A DNA stretch of 64,000 nt from Aquisalimonas lutea (GTDB lineage: Bacteria; Pseudomonadota; Gammaproteobacteria; Nitrococcales; Aquisalimonadaceae): positions 926,191 through 990,190 of the forward strand of contig NZ_JAUFPK010000001.1 in assembly GCF_030409225.1 (NCBI RefSeq), read 5' to 3'. A program made the position numbers and the translations under genes. The first letter of the stretch is position 1. Each line of letters opens with the position of its first letter. Of the stretch, positions 1 to 8,727 are shown piece after piece. The notes below the pieces were generated by a model. The model ran no database searches, was not told the origin of the DNA, and saw only the letters and a list, made by a program, of their open reading frames with translations.

Positions 1-428
1 CGCCAGGCGAGCAGGAAGACCAGCCCCATGGACAGGCCGCCGCCGGCCAGGGCGACCCACTCCCGGCCGACGGCCAGCAGACCCGGAGCCATGAGCGTTG
101 CGGCCATGAGCGCCAGGTTGGCGCCGCTGGCCACCCCCAGGGTAGTGGGCGCGGCCAGGGGGTTGCGCAGCACCTGCTGGAACAGGACGCCGGCCAGGGC
201 GAGCCCGGCCCCGCCCAGCAGCGCCACCGCAAGCCGGGGCCACCAGCTGAAATGCAGGGCGGCGCGCAGGGTCGGGTCATCCGGCGGCGCAACCAGCGCC
301 GCCAGCCCCTCGATCAGCCCGGCCTCCCCATGCAGGGAGGTAATGACCAGGCCGAGGAAACCGCCGGCCAGCAGCAGGCAGATCCGTTCCGGCGTCAGGC
401 CAGGCAGACGGACCCGGTGCTCAGGCAT
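1..428 (-). CDS. fhuB: Ferric-hydroxamate ABC permease FhuB, 5' part only
   Basis: This is the N-terminal ~142 residues of a FecCD-type inner-membrane permease; the rest lies beyond the left edge. The run LFQQVLRNPLAAPTTLGVAS after a PRLAVALLGGAGLALAG-like helix is the hallmark of FhuB, the permease that moves iron-siderophore complexes from FhuD into the cytoplasm using FhuC. In E. coli FhuB is a fused double-length permease; whether that holds here cannot be seen. The ATG at 428 overlaps the fhuD stop by 8 bases, so the genes are translationally coupled, and the order C-D-B matches the enteric fhu operon. Several hydrophobic helices are already visible in this fragment. Confidence 0.85.
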   Translation of the reverse strand, partial: MPEHRVRLPGLTPERICLLLAGGFLGLVITSLHGEAGLIEGLAALVAPPDDPTLRAALHFSWWPRLAVALLGGAGLALAGVLFQQVLRNPLAAPTTLGVASGANLALMAATLMAPGLLAVGREWVALAGGGLSMGLVFLLAW

Positions 429-1302
429 CGGCTTCCTCGAGGGCAGTCACCAGTGCCTCCGCGAACCGCCGCGCGGAAGGAAGGGCACCGAAACTCCACA
501 CGGGCGGCAGGGTGATGGTCGTGCCCCGGCGTACGCTGGGCAGCGCCTGCCACAGGCCGCTGGACTCCAGGCGCTCCTCGACACCGGCAGGATAGGGGCG
601 GACCACCACCAGGCGGGCATCGATACCGGCCAGCTCCTCCAGCCCCGCCGTGGCGAAGCCCCAGTAGTTGGTGGTGCCGGGCCAGCCGTTGTCCAGCCCC
701 AGCTGGTCGAGCACGGCCTGGTACAGGCCGTTGTCACCGAATACCCGCACGTGCCGGGCATCCATGAACTGGACCAGCAGCAGCGGGGTCGAGATGTCGT
801 CGACGCGGTCGCCGAGCGCCTCGATGCGTGCCTGCGTGTCCGCGATCAGCTGCTCGGCGGCGGCCTCGCGCCCCGCCAGGCGTCCCAGTTCCCGCGTCAG
901 GGACAGCATCTCGGCCCAGGTATCGGTCTCGGGCGTGTACAGGCTGAGGATGTCGACGGGTGCGATCCGCCGGAGCCGCGGCTCGAGGTTGGCAAACATG
1001 GGCGAGATCAGGATCCGGTCCGGCTCCAGGTCGGCGAGAAGCTCCAGGTTGGGCTGCGTTCGCAGCCCCAGGTCCACGACGTCCGCCGGCAGCTCCGGCT
1101 CGCGGACCCAGGCATCGTAGGCGTCCACCTGGGCCACGGCCGCGGGCGTGACGCCCAGCGCCAGCAGCGTCTCCGCCAGGGTCCAGTCCAGTGTCGCGAT
1201 CCGCGGCGACGAGGCCGGCGCGGCGGCCGGCACGATCAGCCACAGGAAGGCGAGAACGCGAGCGGCCCGCAGGCCCGTGTCCGCTAGCCGGCACGGCGCC
1301 AT
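421..1302 (-). CDS. fhuD: Iron-siderophore periplasmic binding protein (FhuD-like)
   Basis: 293-aa periplasmic substrate-binding protein of the helical-backbone (TroA/FecB/FhuD) class. An N-terminal signal peptide (about residues 1-30, ending near AAAPASS) is followed by the typical opening of these proteins, RIATLDWTLAETLLALGVTP, and a two-lobe domain. It would capture ferric siderophores, probably hydroxamates, and deliver them to FhuB. The start lies one base downstream of the fhuC stop and the 3' end overlaps fhuB, so it is the middle gene of a three-gene operon. The exact ligand cannot be told from sequence. Vitamin B12 (BtuF) is a less likely alternative given the FhuB-like permease and the neighbouring fhuF. 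Confidence 0.85.
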   Translation of the reverse strand: MAPCRLADTGLRAARVLAFLWLIVPAAAPASSPRIATLDWTLAETLLALGVTPAAVAQVDAYDAWVREPELPADVVDLGLRTQPNLELLADLEPDRILISPMFANLEPRLRRIAPVDILSLYTPETDTWAEMLSLTRELGRLAGREAAAEQLIADTQARIEALGDRVDDISTPLLLVQFMDARHVRVFGDNGLYQAVLDQLGLDNGWPGTTNYWGFATAGLEELAGIDARLVVVRPYPAGVEERLESSGLWQALPSVRRGTTITLPPVWSFGALPSARRFAEALVTALEEADA

Positions 1303-1303
1303 G

Positions 1304-2071
1304 CTAATGAACCACTGCCACCCGATGAGCGCCGCAGGGGTGCGGCATCACCTGCATGGGGATGCCGTAGATCTCCTCCAGGGTGGCGTCCTGCATCAAC
1401 TCCGCCGGCGTTCCCTCGGCGAGCACGCGGCCGCCGTGCAGGGCGACCAGCTGATCGCAGTAGCGCGACGCCATGTTGATGTCGTGCAGGACAATGACCA
1501 CGCCGAGCCCGAGCTCCCGGCACAGCCGCCGGATCAGGGCCAGGACCTCCACCTGGTGGGCGATGTCCAGGGCGGCGAGCGGCTCGTCGAGCAGGAGGTA
1601 GCGGCTGCCCTGGGCCAGGAGCATGGCCAGCCAGACGCGCTGGCGCTCGCCGCCGGAGAGGGTGTCCACGAGGCGGTCGGCGAATGCGCCGGTATCCGTG
1701 AGCTCGATGGCGCGGTCGATCTGCGCCCGGTCCTCGGCCGAGGCGCGGCCCAGCATGCCGTGCCACGGGTAGCGGCCGAAGGCCACCAGCTCCCGGCCGG
1801 TGAGATTCTCCGCGGCCGGCAGGCGCTGGGGAAGATAGGCGACCTGGCGGGCGAAGGCGCGCCGGTTCCAGGCATGCAGCGGTTTGCCGTCGAGGAGGAT
1901 CTCGCCGGTGCTCGGCACCTGCTGCTGGGCGAGGAGGTTCAGCAGCGTCGTCTTGCCGGAGCCGTTGTGGCCGATGAGCCCGTGGATGCGGCCCTCGTCG
2001 AAGGCAAGATCCATCGGCTGCAGCAGCTGCGCGCCGTTGATCTCAAGGCTGACCCCACGGACCTCGAACAT
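1304..2071 (-). CDS. fhuC: Ferric-siderophore ABC transporter ATPase (FhuC-like)
   Basis: 255-aa ATP-binding subunit energising the FhuB permease. Walker A is GHNGSGKT near residues 34-41, the signature LSGGERQ lies near 136, and Walker B is LLLDEPLAALD, followed by the switch histidine region. I chose the ATG at 2071 because GGGAG sits 7 bases upstream. A longer reading from 2161 would add 30 residues unlike the family and would place the promoter inside the gene. It is the first gene of fhuCDB, behind a sigma70-like promoter overlapped by a Fur-box-like sequence, so iron repression is expected. Confidence 0.9.
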   Translation of the reverse strand: MFEVRGVSLEINGAQLLQPMDLAFDEGRIHGLIGHNGSGKTTLLNLLAQQQVPSTGEILLDGKPLHAWNRRAFARQVAYLPQRLPAAENLTGRELVAFGRYPWHGMLGRASAEDRAQIDRAIELTDTGAFADRLVDTLSGGERQRVWLAMLLAQGSRYLLLDEPLAALDIAHQVEVLALIRRLCRELGLGVVIVLHDINMASRYCDQLVALHGGRVLAEGTPAELMQDATLEEIYGIPMQVMPHPCGAHRVAVVH

Positions 2072-2145
2072 TTCCGACTCCCCGGTACCGTCCAGCTGAA
2101 GTACGCACGCGCACGCGGCGTATCGAAAATTTCTACCAGAAGAGC

Positions 2146-2174
2146 ATACTAGGGTGAACAAGAATCATTATCAA
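2146..2174 (-). promoter_or_regulatory. fhuC promoter overlapped by Fur box
   Basis: Read on the minus strand, TTGATA (2169-2174) and TAGTAT (2146-2151) are separated by exactly 17 bases, a good sigma70 pair. The sequence TTGATAATGATTCTTGTTC (2156-2174) covers the -35 and most of the spacer. Its first half is an exact GATAATGAT Fur half-site, and the second half is weaker. Binding of Fe-Fur here would block RNA polymerase. The site overlaps the stop codon of fhuF, so fhuCDB has its own start site although fhuF lies directly upstream on the same strand. Confidence 0.75.
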
Positions 2175-2962
2175 CCACATGTACCATCCCGGGACGGCGC
2201 CTCGCCCACCGCCAAGGGGCAGTTGCTGCAGTATCCCAGGCCGGAGGCCAGATACCGCACGCAACACACGCGCCGCACCCGCGCGGAGCTCCCGTCCGGG
2301 CCCGTCAGGTAACGCACCGGCTGATACAGGAAGTTCGACCGCCCGTCCGGCAGGCGCCGCCATGTCAGCAGCTCCCGCACCTGCTCCAGGTCGCCCTCGC
2401 GGGCGGCCGGGTGATCGGCGAGGACGGCGACGCAGTACTCGAGGGTATTCCCGGCATTGCTGGCGAACACCCGCGGAGAGATGCCCGTCAACGTCGAAAG
2501 CGCCTCGGACATCGGCCGCAGGTAGCGGTCCACCAGGGTCGAGAAGCGGGTGTCCGGCGGGGAGGCCGGTAGCGCGTACACGGCCGCCGGAAGGACCAGT
2601 TGCTCGGCGTGCGCCCCGTTCCCGATGACCACCCCCACGTCACCGGGATCCGGTGGCAGGTCGCGGTGCAACAGCAGATTGGCGGCGACAGCGGGTACGA
2701 TGAGGGTGTTGAAGTACCACTTGGACCACTGCGATGCGGCGGCCCGTCGGTCGTCGTAGCCGCTGGCGGCAGCGAACCGCTCGATCACCGGGGCGAGCCA
2801 GTCCCGATCCTGCGTGCGCCGCACGTCAACGGTTGCCGCCGGTGCCTCGTGCTCGTGCAGCGGCGGCGACAGCTGCTGCAGGGGCCCCGTGTAGACATCC
2901 GCCAGCGCGGCCGGGCCGCCGGCCGGCCGGGGATACTGGCTGTCCTGCATGTTTGCCGCCAT
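2171..2962 (-). CDS. fhuF: Siderophore-iron reductase FhuF
   Basis: 263-aa cytoplasmic protein of the FhuF family, which reduces ferric iron in hydroxamate siderophores so that it is released inside the cell. The C-terminus carries the diagnostic [2Fe-2S] ligands in the order C-C-x10-C-x2-C: C233, C234, C245 and C248. An earlier hydrophobic stretch (about residues 84-98) is typical of the family. The start at 2962 has a modest GGCGGAAC upstream; a second ATG lies four codons in (2950). It is upstream of fhuCDB on the same strand but separated from it by the fhuC promoter. Its own candidate iron-regulated promoter is at 2996-3040. Confidence 0.9.
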   Translation of the reverse strand: MAANMQDSQYPRPAGGPAALADVYTGPLQQLSPPLHEHEAPAATVDVRRTQDRDWLAPVIERFAAASGYDDRRAAASQWSKWYFNTLIVPAVAANLLLHRDLPPDPGDVGVVIGNGAHAEQLVLPAAVYALPASPPDTRFSTLVDRYLRPMSEALSTLTGISPRVFASNAGNTLEYCVAVLADHPAAREGDLEQVRELLTWRRLPDGRSNFLYQPVRYLTGPDGSSARVRRVCCVRYLASGLGYCSNCPLAVGEAPSRDGTCG

Positions 2963-2995
2963 GTTCCGCCGCCCTGGTCCGGATATTCAAACCCG

Positions 2996-3040
2996 ACCAT
3001 ATTCCCGTGGCGACGCCGACGCAAATGCGAGTCACTCGCA
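2996..3040 (-). promoter_or_regulatory. Candidate fhuF promoter with Fur-like operator
   Basis: On the minus strand, TTGCGT (3019-3024) and TATGGT (2996-3001) are 17 bases apart. A near-perfect inverted repeat, TGCGAGT-n-ACTCGCA (3026-3040), within gcaaatgcgagtcactcgca (3021-3040), overlaps the -35. It resembles the GAGAATCATT-type Fur boxes of gammaproteobacteria but deviates at several positions, so this is weaker than the fhuC site. The placement immediately upstream of fhuF supports it. Confidence 0.5.
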
Positions 3041-3223
3041 GGCGCACATGCCGGGTGCTGCGAACCTCGCCGCTGCGGTTGTCCCTTGTTCATCAACGCT
3101 CTTTCCGGGAAAGTGTGCACGGGGTAACGCAACTGCTGCCCGTGGCCGTTGTATGGTATGTCTACACGGGCGCAGCCTTCGCCGGGGGCGGAGCCGCGCA
3201 GCAAGAAGAATCGGGAGGCGGGT

Positions 3224-4372
3224 GTGAAGCAACCACGTCGGGTATTGTTCTGGATCGCCTTGTTCCTGCTGGCGGTCGCGGGAGTCGGGGGAGTCCTGCA
3301 CCAGCAGCTCATGGACGCCTTTCTCGCCAATCCGGTCTTCAACGGCCTGATCGTGGGCGTGCTGCTGCTGGGCATCGTCATCAACGTGCGCCAGGTGGTG
3401 GTGCTGGGACCCGACGCCAGCTGGCTGCGGGCCTGGCAGCGGGGTGCCGAATCACTTCCCCCGCCGCCGGCCCGGGGCATGCTCGGCTCCCTCGGCCGCA
3501 CGCTCCAGGAGCGCGGCGACAACCTGCAGCTGTCCACGCTCAGCATGCGCGCGCTGCTGGACGGTATCCGCTCGCGCCTGGACGAGTCGCGGGACCTGTC
3601 GCGGTACTTCATCGGGCTGCTCATCTTCCTCGGGCTGCTGGGCACCTTCTGGGGCCTGCTGGATACGCTCAGCGGCATCGGCCGCGTCATCAGCGGGCTG
3701 AGCGTCGGTGGCGGCGACGCTACCGCGCTGTTCGAGCAGCTGCGTACCGGCCTGGAGGAACCGCTGGACGGCATGGGCACGGCCTTCAGCTCGTCGCTCT
3801 TCGGCCTGGCGGGCTCCCTGATCCTGGGGTTCGTCGACCTGCAGACGGGGCATGCCCAGAACCGCTTCTACAACGATATCGAGGAACAGCTCTCCGGGCT
3901 GACGCGCTTCGGCTCCGGCGCCCTGTCGAACGTGGATACCGAGCACAGTGTCCCGTCCTATATCCAGGCCCTGCTGGAGCAGACCGCCGAGAGCCTCGAC
4001 CGGCTGCAGCGGCTGGTGGCCCGCCGCGAGGAGGAACGTCGCAGCGCTGAGGAGAACGTGGCGACGGTCACCGAGCAGGTCGGGGAGCTGGCCGAGCAGA
4101 TCCGCAGCGAGCATCGGCGCATGCTCAACCAGGCCCGCGGCCAGATGGAGCTCCAGCCCGTACTCCAGCGCCTGGCCGATTCCCTGGGCGAACGCGGCGA
4201 GGACGCGGACGGACTGGACGAGCGGCTGCGCTCCCTGGACCAGACCCTGCACCGGCTGGTCGAGGAGATGCAGACCGAGCGAACGGAGCTCGCCTCCGAG
4301 CTGCGTGACGAGATCCGCCTGCTGACGCGGACGGTGGCCCGCGCCACCGGCACCGATCCCGGCGAACGGTAG
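3224..4372 (+). CDS. MotA/TolQ/ExbB-family proton-channel protein with coiled-coil tail
   Basis: About 382 aa. Four membrane segments (roughly residues 8-27, 38-60, 126-149 and 183-205, counted from the GTG at 3224) have the MotA/ExbB layout; the TM3/TM4 pair frames a glycine- and serine-rich channel region. A long helical, charged C-terminal tail (about 250-375) follows. I prefer the GTG at 3224 because GGGAGG lies 5 bases upstream; the ATGs at 3149 and 3158 have no ribosome site. It is followed 8 bases after its stop by an OmpA/MotB-like partner, and together they should form an ion-driven stator-like complex. No flagellar, tol or ton genes are adjacent. Its job is unknown; the ZorA of Zorya defence is a distant parallel. 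Confidence 0.75.
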   Translation: MKQPRRVLFWIALFLLAVAGVGGVLHQQLMDAFLANPVFNGLIVGVLLLGIVINVRQVVVLGPDASWLRAWQRGAESLPPPPARGMLGSLGRTLQERGDNLQLSTLSMRALLDGIRSRLDESRDLSRYFIGLLIFLGLLGTFWGLLDTLSGIGRVISGLSVGGGDATALFEQLRTGLEEPLDGMGTAFSSSLFGLAGSLILGFVDLQTGHAQNRFYNDIEEQLSGLTRFGSGALSNVDTEHSVPSYIQALLEQTAESLDRLQRLVARREEERRSAEENVATVTEQVGELAEQIRSEHRRMLNQARGQMELQPVLQRLADSLGERGEDADGLDERLRSLDQTLHRLVEEMQTERTELASELRDEIRLLTRTVARATGTDPGER

Positions 4373-4380
4373 GCGACGAC

Positions 4381-5676
4381 GTGTTCCAGGAGCGGCGCAA
4401 TCGCAGCAGCATCAATGTCTGGCCGGGCTACGTGGATGTCCTGGCCACGTTGCTGCTGCTGTTCGTGTTCGTGCTCAGCCTCTTCATGGTAGCCCAGTAC
4501 TACCTCACCGATACCCTGGCGGGGCGCGAGGCGGCCCTGGCACGGCTTGAGGACCGCATCGCCGAGCTGGGCGAAGAGCTCGCCATGGAGCGGCGCGCCC
4601 GGGAGGAAGTGGAGGCCGACCTGGAGGTCTCCATCGCCGAGCGCGAGGCCCTGCGGGAGGAGCTCAGCTCCGTGCAGTCCCGCGCCAGCTCCCTGGAGCA
4701 GCAGCTGCAGGAGGCCGAGGCCCAGACGCAAGAGGACGAGGAGCTCATCGAGCAGCAGACGGCCACCATCGCCAGCCTGCAGCAGGATGTCGCCGCTTTG
4801 CGCGAGCTCCGCGACGAGCTCGAGGCCGAGGTCGGCGAGCTGGCCGCCGCGCGCGAGGAGGCGGAAGAGGAAGTCGGTGCTGCCCGGGACCGCAGCAAGG
4901 CCCTGGAGGCCGAGCTCGCCGAGGCCGAGGAGCGCACGCGGCTGGTGCAGCGGGAGCTGCAGGAGCGCGAGATCCGGGTGCAGGACCTCCAGCGCCTGGT
5001 CGAGGAGCAGCAGCGCGCCCTGGCCCAGGAGGAGCAGCTCACCGAGAGCCAGCAGTCCCGCATCGACCGGCTCAACCGGCAGGTCCAGGCCCTGCGCGAG
5101 CAGCTCGAGCGGGTCTCGGCGGCGCTGGAGCTGTCCGAGGAGACCGTCGCCCAGCAGGAGGCGCAGATCGAGGACCTGGGGCGGCGCCTGAACCTGGCCC
5201 TGATCGAGCGTGTCCAGGAGCTCAGCCGCTATCGCTCGGACTTCTTCGGGCGGCTCCGGGAAGTGCTCGGCGACCGCGAGGACATCCGCATCGAGGGGGA
5301 CCGCTTCCTGTTCCAGTCGGAGCTGTTCTTCGACACGGCCTCCGCGGAGATCGGCGAGCAGGGGCGCGAGCAGCTGGACAATGTCGCCGAGACCATTCTC
5401 GAGCTGCGGGACAATATCCCCGAAGGCATTCCCTGGGTGCTGCAGGTGGAAGGGCACACCGATCAGCGCCCCATCAACACCGAGGAGTTTCCGTCCAACT
5501 GGGAGCTGTCCACGGCCCGCGCCCAGGCCATTGTCGACTACCTCATCGAGCAGGGCGTGCCGCCCGACCGGCTCGCCGCAGCCGGCTTCGGCCAGTACCA
5601 CCCGGTGGCCGAGGGCAACAGCCCGGAGGCCCTGCGCCGCAACCGCCGCATCGAGCTGCGCCTGACGCAGAGGTGA
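4381..5676 (+). CDS. OmpA/MotB-like protein with TM anchor and long coiled coil
   Basis: 431 aa, GTG start. One N-terminal membrane helix (about 17-40) contains an aspartate, D19 in PGYVDVLATLLLL, in the place of the proton-carrying Asp of MotB and TolR. Then comes an unusually long coiled coil (about 45-290) rich in Glu, Gln, Arg and Leu, and a C-terminal OmpA-type peptidoglycan-binding domain (about 305-431) with the GHTD motif, NWELSTARA and the final RRNRRIELRL. It is co-transcribed with the upstream MotA-like gene. The pair should couple ion flow to work on the cell wall or an outer partner. No effector gene follows on the same strand. Confidence 0.8.
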   Translation: MFQERRNRSSINVWPGYVDVLATLLLLFVFVLSLFMVAQYYLTDTLAGREAALARLEDRIAELGEELAMERRAREEVEADLEVSIAEREALREELSSVQSRASSLEQQLQEAEAQTQEDEELIEQQTATIASLQQDVAALRELRDELEAEVGELAAAREEAEEEVGAARDRSKALEAELAEAEERTRLVQRELQEREIRVQDLQRLVEEQQRALAQEEQLTESQQSRIDRLNRQVQALREQLERVSAALELSEETVAQQEAQIEDLGRRLNLALIERVQELSRYRSDFFGRLREVLGDREDIRIEGDRFLFQSELFFDTASAEIGEQGREQLDNVAETILELRDNIPEGIPWVLQVEGHTDQRPINTEEFPSNWELSTARAQAIVDYLIEQGVPPDRLAAAGFGQYHPVAEGNSPEALRRNRRIELRLTQR

Positions 5677-5738
5677 CGCCCGGCGCGCTCGTCGGAACCT
5701 GATACGGCGTCGTGGCGATCGTCATTGCCGGGGCCGAA

Positions 5739-5799
5739 TCGTGGGAGCGTGGCTCTTCGGTCGGAGCTCGGAGCCCCGACCGAATCCCCACGCGCCCAC
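5739..5799. repeat. Nested palindrome, REP-like or bidirectional terminator
   Basis: Between two convergent genes (stops at 5676 and 5822) lies a 9-bp perfect stem, TTCGGTCGG (5756-5764) and CCGACCGAA (5776-5784), with an 11-base loop that can pair further. It is flanked by outward complementary segments around GTGGG (about 5741) and CCCAC (about 5795). There is no T-tract. It may act as a factor-independent-like terminator for both genes or be a repetitive extragenic palindrome; I saw no second copy in this window. Confidence 0.5.
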
Positions 5800-5821
5800 G
5801 GGTCGGGGCGGCGAGCCGCCA

Positions 5822-6322
5822 CTATCCGAAACACTCCTCCAGGAAGGCGTCGAATGCCCGGCAGATCCAGGGAAGCGCACTGGCCAGGGCGTGGTCGCTG
5901 TCCACCAGGTGCAGGCGCGTGCCGTGGCGGCGCGCCCAGCCGACGACCACCTCCGGCGGGATGAGCTCGTCGTGCCAGCCGTGGACCGCGTCCACCACGT
6001 CGGCACGCGGCGTGGTGTCGCCCGGGTAGCCCGGAATGTCCACCGCCGGCGCCAGCAGGAACAGCCCCCGGGGGCGGAGCCGCCCGCTGGCGACGGCGGA
6101 CACGTAGCCGCCCATGCTGGAGCCCACCAGCACCAGCCCGGAGCCTTCGGGCAGATCGCGGGCCAGCAGGTGCTCGACCCGCGCATCGGGGTCCCTGGTG
6201 AACCGGTAGTCCGGGCTGACGACCCCGAGGCCGCGCGCCCGGGCCACCTCGGCCATGGCCGTGATCTTGCGGCCCCAGGGGCCGCTCTCCTTGCCGTGTG
6301 CAAAGCACACCGTCGCCTGCAT
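5822..6322 (-). CDS. Small alpha/beta hydrolase
   Basis: 166-aa single-domain alpha/beta hydrolase. The nucleophile elbow is GSSMGGYVS, an acid candidate is in HGWHDELIPPE, and the catalytic histidine is in VDSDHAL, so the Ser-Asp-His triad is intact. The opening QATVCFAHGKESGPWG resembles the short esterase-type hydrolases related to YqiA and RBBP9. I chose the ATG at 6322 because GGGAGGC lies 6 bases upstream; a longer frame to 6562 lacks family similarity and would run into the divergent MFS gene. Substrate unknown. Cytoplasmic, with no signal peptide. Confidence 0.8.
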   Translation of the reverse strand: MQATVCFAHGKESGPWGRKITAMAEVARARGLGVVSPDYRFTRDPDARVEHLLARDLPEGSGLVLVGSSMGGYVSAVASGRLRPRGLFLLAPAVDIPGYPGDTTPRADVVDAVHGWHDELIPPEVVVGWARRHGTRLHLVDSDHALASALPWICRAFDAFLEECFG

Positions 6323-6485
6323 GAGTGCCTCCCGTGGTTGCCTGATGCCGCGAGCGTCCGGCGGACGCAGGATGCGGACGATGATAGGGTACGTCATCCT
6401 GCTGGCCACGGTTTCGGCCGGCAAGGGGAGCTCGATATGGCGCGGGCCATGGGCCTGCATCCAGGGGCCAGGGCCGGGAGGCCGC

Positions 6486-7880
6486 ATGACGGCGGAGCAG
6501 ACCGCGACCACAGCGAGACCGACGGCGCTCGCACCCCGGCGGGAGATCTTCGGCTGGGCCATGTTCGATTTTGCGAACCAGGCCTACACGCTGCTGATCA
6601 TCACCGTGATCTTCGGCGACCTGTTCACCACCGTCATCGTCGGCGACCGCGGTGACGACTATCGCCTCGGCAACCTGCTCTGGAGCCTGGCCCTGGCGGC
6701 CAGCTATCTCCTGGTGGTGCTCGCCGGCCCCGTGTGCGGGGCGGTCATGGACTACACGGCGACAAAGAAGCGCTTCCTGTTCGCCAGCTACGTGATGACG
6801 GTGGTCGCCACGGCCCTGCTGGTGTTCGTCGAGCCCGGCGACATCCTCCTCGCCATGGTCCTCATCATTGCCTCGAACTTCGCCTACGCCATCGGCGAGA
6901 ACTTCATCGCCGCGTTTCTTCCCGAGCTGGGCCCGCCGCGGTCGCTGGGCCGCATCTCGGGCCTGGGCTGGGCCCTGGGCTACGTCGGCGGGCTGTTCGC
7001 CGCCGCGTTCACGCTCGCCTTCCTGGGCGAGGCCACCGCCGAGAACTACGACCGCATCCGCTGGGTGGGGCCGTTCGCGGCCGGGTTCTTCCTCCTCGCC
7101 GCCCTGCCGACGTTCGCCTGGGTGCGCGAGCGGGGCGCGGCGCAGCCCCGGCCCGCGGGGTACGGGTATGTCACCCTGGGCTTCCGCCGGATCACGGATA
7201 CGCTGCGGAGCATCGCCATGTTCCGGGACCTGGCGCTGTTCCTCGTCTCGGTCCTGTTCTCCATGGGCGGCATCTACATCATCATCACCTTCGCCTTCAT
7301 CTATGGCGCCCAGGTGATCGGGTGGGACCAGGACGTGCGCAACATCATGTTCATCATCGTCCAGATCACCGCCGCCGCCGGCGCCCTGGGGTTCGGTGTG
7401 CTGCAGGACCGCCTCGGCGCCAAGCCGACGTACATCGGCACCCTGGCGCTGTGGGTGGTCGCCATTATCGCCATCTGGGCGACACCGGAGGTGACACGGG
7501 CGCTGAACGCTGCCTTCGGGCTCGCCTGGGAGGCCCAGCACCTGTTTCTCGCCGTGGGGTGTCTCGCGGGGCTCAGCCTGGGCTCCAGCCAATCCGCCAG
7601 CCGCACGCTGGTAGGGTTGTTCGCGCCGGAATCCAAGGCCGCGGAGTTCTTCGGCTTCTGGGGGCTGGCCAACAAGCTGGCCGGCATGTTCGGCATCGTG
7701 GCCCTGGGGCTGCTGCAGACCTGGGTGGGCCTGCGCGGCTCGATCCTGTTCTGCGCGGCGCTGTTTGCCGCCGCCATCGTGCTGTGCCTGCCGGTCAGCC
7801 AGGCGCGCGGCCAGTCCGCGGCGGATGCCTGGGATGCCCGCAGCGCAGGAGCCAGCCGCCCCGCGGATCGGTTACAGTGA
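6486..7880 (+). CDS. MFS transporter, UMF1/Atg22-like
   Basis: 464 aa with about 12 membrane helices. The opening [20 protein letters not shown] is characteristic of the UMF1 (Atg22-like) branch of the major facilitator superfamily, whose bacterial substrates are mostly unknown. The start at 6486 has GGGAGG four bases upstream. It is divergent from the hydrolase gene and followed 31 bases later by a NAD kinase gene on the same strand, possibly as one transcript. No regulatory element is obvious. Confidence 0.85.
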   Translation: MTAEQTATTARPTALAPRREIFGWAMFDFANQAYTLLIITVIFGDLFTTVIVGDRGDDYRLGNLLWSLALAASYLLVVLAGPVCGAVMDYTATKKRFLFASYVMTVVATALLVFVEPGDILLAMVLIIASNFAYAIGENFIAAFLPELGPPRSLGRISGLGWALGYVGGLFAAAFTLAFLGEATAENYDRIRWVGPFAAGFFLLAALPTFAWVRERGAAQPRPAGYGYVTLGFRRITDTLRSIAMFRDLALFLVSVLFSMGGIYIIITFAFIYGAQVIGWDQDVRNIMFIIVQITAAAGALGFGVLQDRLGAKPTYIGTLALWVVAIIAIWATPEVTRALNAAFGLAWEAQHLFLAVGCLAGLSLGSSQSASRTLVGLFAPESKAAEFFGFWGLANKLAGMFGIVALGLLQTWVGLRGSILFCAALFAAAIVLCLPVSQARGQSAADAWDARSAGASRPADRLQ

Positions 7881-7911
7881 ACGCGCCAGCGCCGTGTTCC
7901 AGGGGAGCCCG

Positions 7912-8679
7912 ATGAGCAAGCCACGCATCGCCGTTATCACCAGCACCTCGGAGAATGCCGCGGAGGCCGAGAAGGAGCTGCTGGCCCGCTACGATACCGT
8001 CGCCCCGGAGCAGGCGGACGTGCTCATCGCCTTGGGCGGAGACGGGCTCATGCTCCGGACGCTGCATCGCTACATGAACCTGGGCAAGCCGGTGTTCGGT
8101 CTCAACTGCGGCAGTGTCGGCTTTCTCATGAACCGGCTGGACACGGACGGCCTGTACGAGCGCCTGGAGCAGGCCCAGCCGGTGACCATCAAGCCGCTGC
8201 GCATGAGCGCCCGCACCGCCAGCGGCGAGTGGCGCGAGGCCAGTGCCATCAACGAAGTCTCCCTGCTGCGCGAGACCCGGCAGACGGCCAAGATCCGCAT
8301 CAAGGTCGACGACGTCGTGCGCCTGGAAGAGCTCACCTGCGACGGCGTGCTGGTGGCGACCCCGGCGGGCAGCACCGCCTATAACCTTTCCGCCGATGGC
8401 CCCATCCTGCCGCTGCGCGGCGGCGTGCTCGCGCTGACGTCCATCGTCGCCTTCCGCCCGCGCCGGTGGCGCGGCGCGGTCCTGCTCAATACCGCCCACG
8501 TGGAGTTCGAGATCCTGGACTCGCCCAAGCGACCCGTGAGCGCCGTGGCGGACTTCACCGAGGTGCGCGACGTGCGCTACGTGAGCATCCGCGAGGATCC
8601 CGACCGGGCACTGACCCTGTGGTTCGATCCGGAGCACAACCTGGAGGAGCGCATCGTCAAGGAGCAGTTCCTGCCGTGA
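7912..8679 (+). CDS. nadK: NAD kinase, short (alphaproteobacterial-type)
   Basis: 255-aa NAD kinase, making NADP from NAD with ATP. The catalytic GGDG is at residues 42-45, followed by the NE motif in [10 protein letters not shown] and the conserved glycine-rich [18 protein letters not shown] loop. At 255 aa it is shorter than the ~290-aa NadK usual in gammaproteobacteria and resembles the compact form common in alphaproteobacteria, which lacks the longer N-terminus. AGGGGAGC precedes the ATG by 5 bases. It converges on the EamA gene. Whether the genome also has a long NadK cannot be seen here. Confidence 0.9.
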   Translation: MSKPRIAVITSTSENAAEAEKELLARYDTVAPEQADVLIALGGDGLMLRTLHRYMNLGKPVFGLNCGSVGFLMNRLDTDGLYERLEQAQPVTIKPLRMSARTASGEWREASAINEVSLLRETRQTAKIRIKVDDVVRLEELTCDGVLVATPAGSTAYNLSADGPILPLRGGVLALTSIVAFRPRRWRGAVLLNTAHVEFEILDSPKRPVSAVADFTEVRDVRYVSIREDPDRALTLWFDPEHNLEERIVKEQFLP

Positions 8680-8727
8680 CCCCGGTTCCGGGCCGTCCGC
8701 GAGGCCAGGCCGCCAACGTCGGCACGG

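Noticed and set aside
3958-5601. 547-codon antisense frame over the coiled-coil gene
   Set aside because: Leu/Gly-rich low-complexity shadow of the repetitive Glu/Leu codons on the plus strand.
3224-5676. Zorya anti-phage system
   Set aside because: Only two stator-like genes are present; no ZorC, ZorD or ZorE effector follows, and the lengths differ from ZorA and ZorB.
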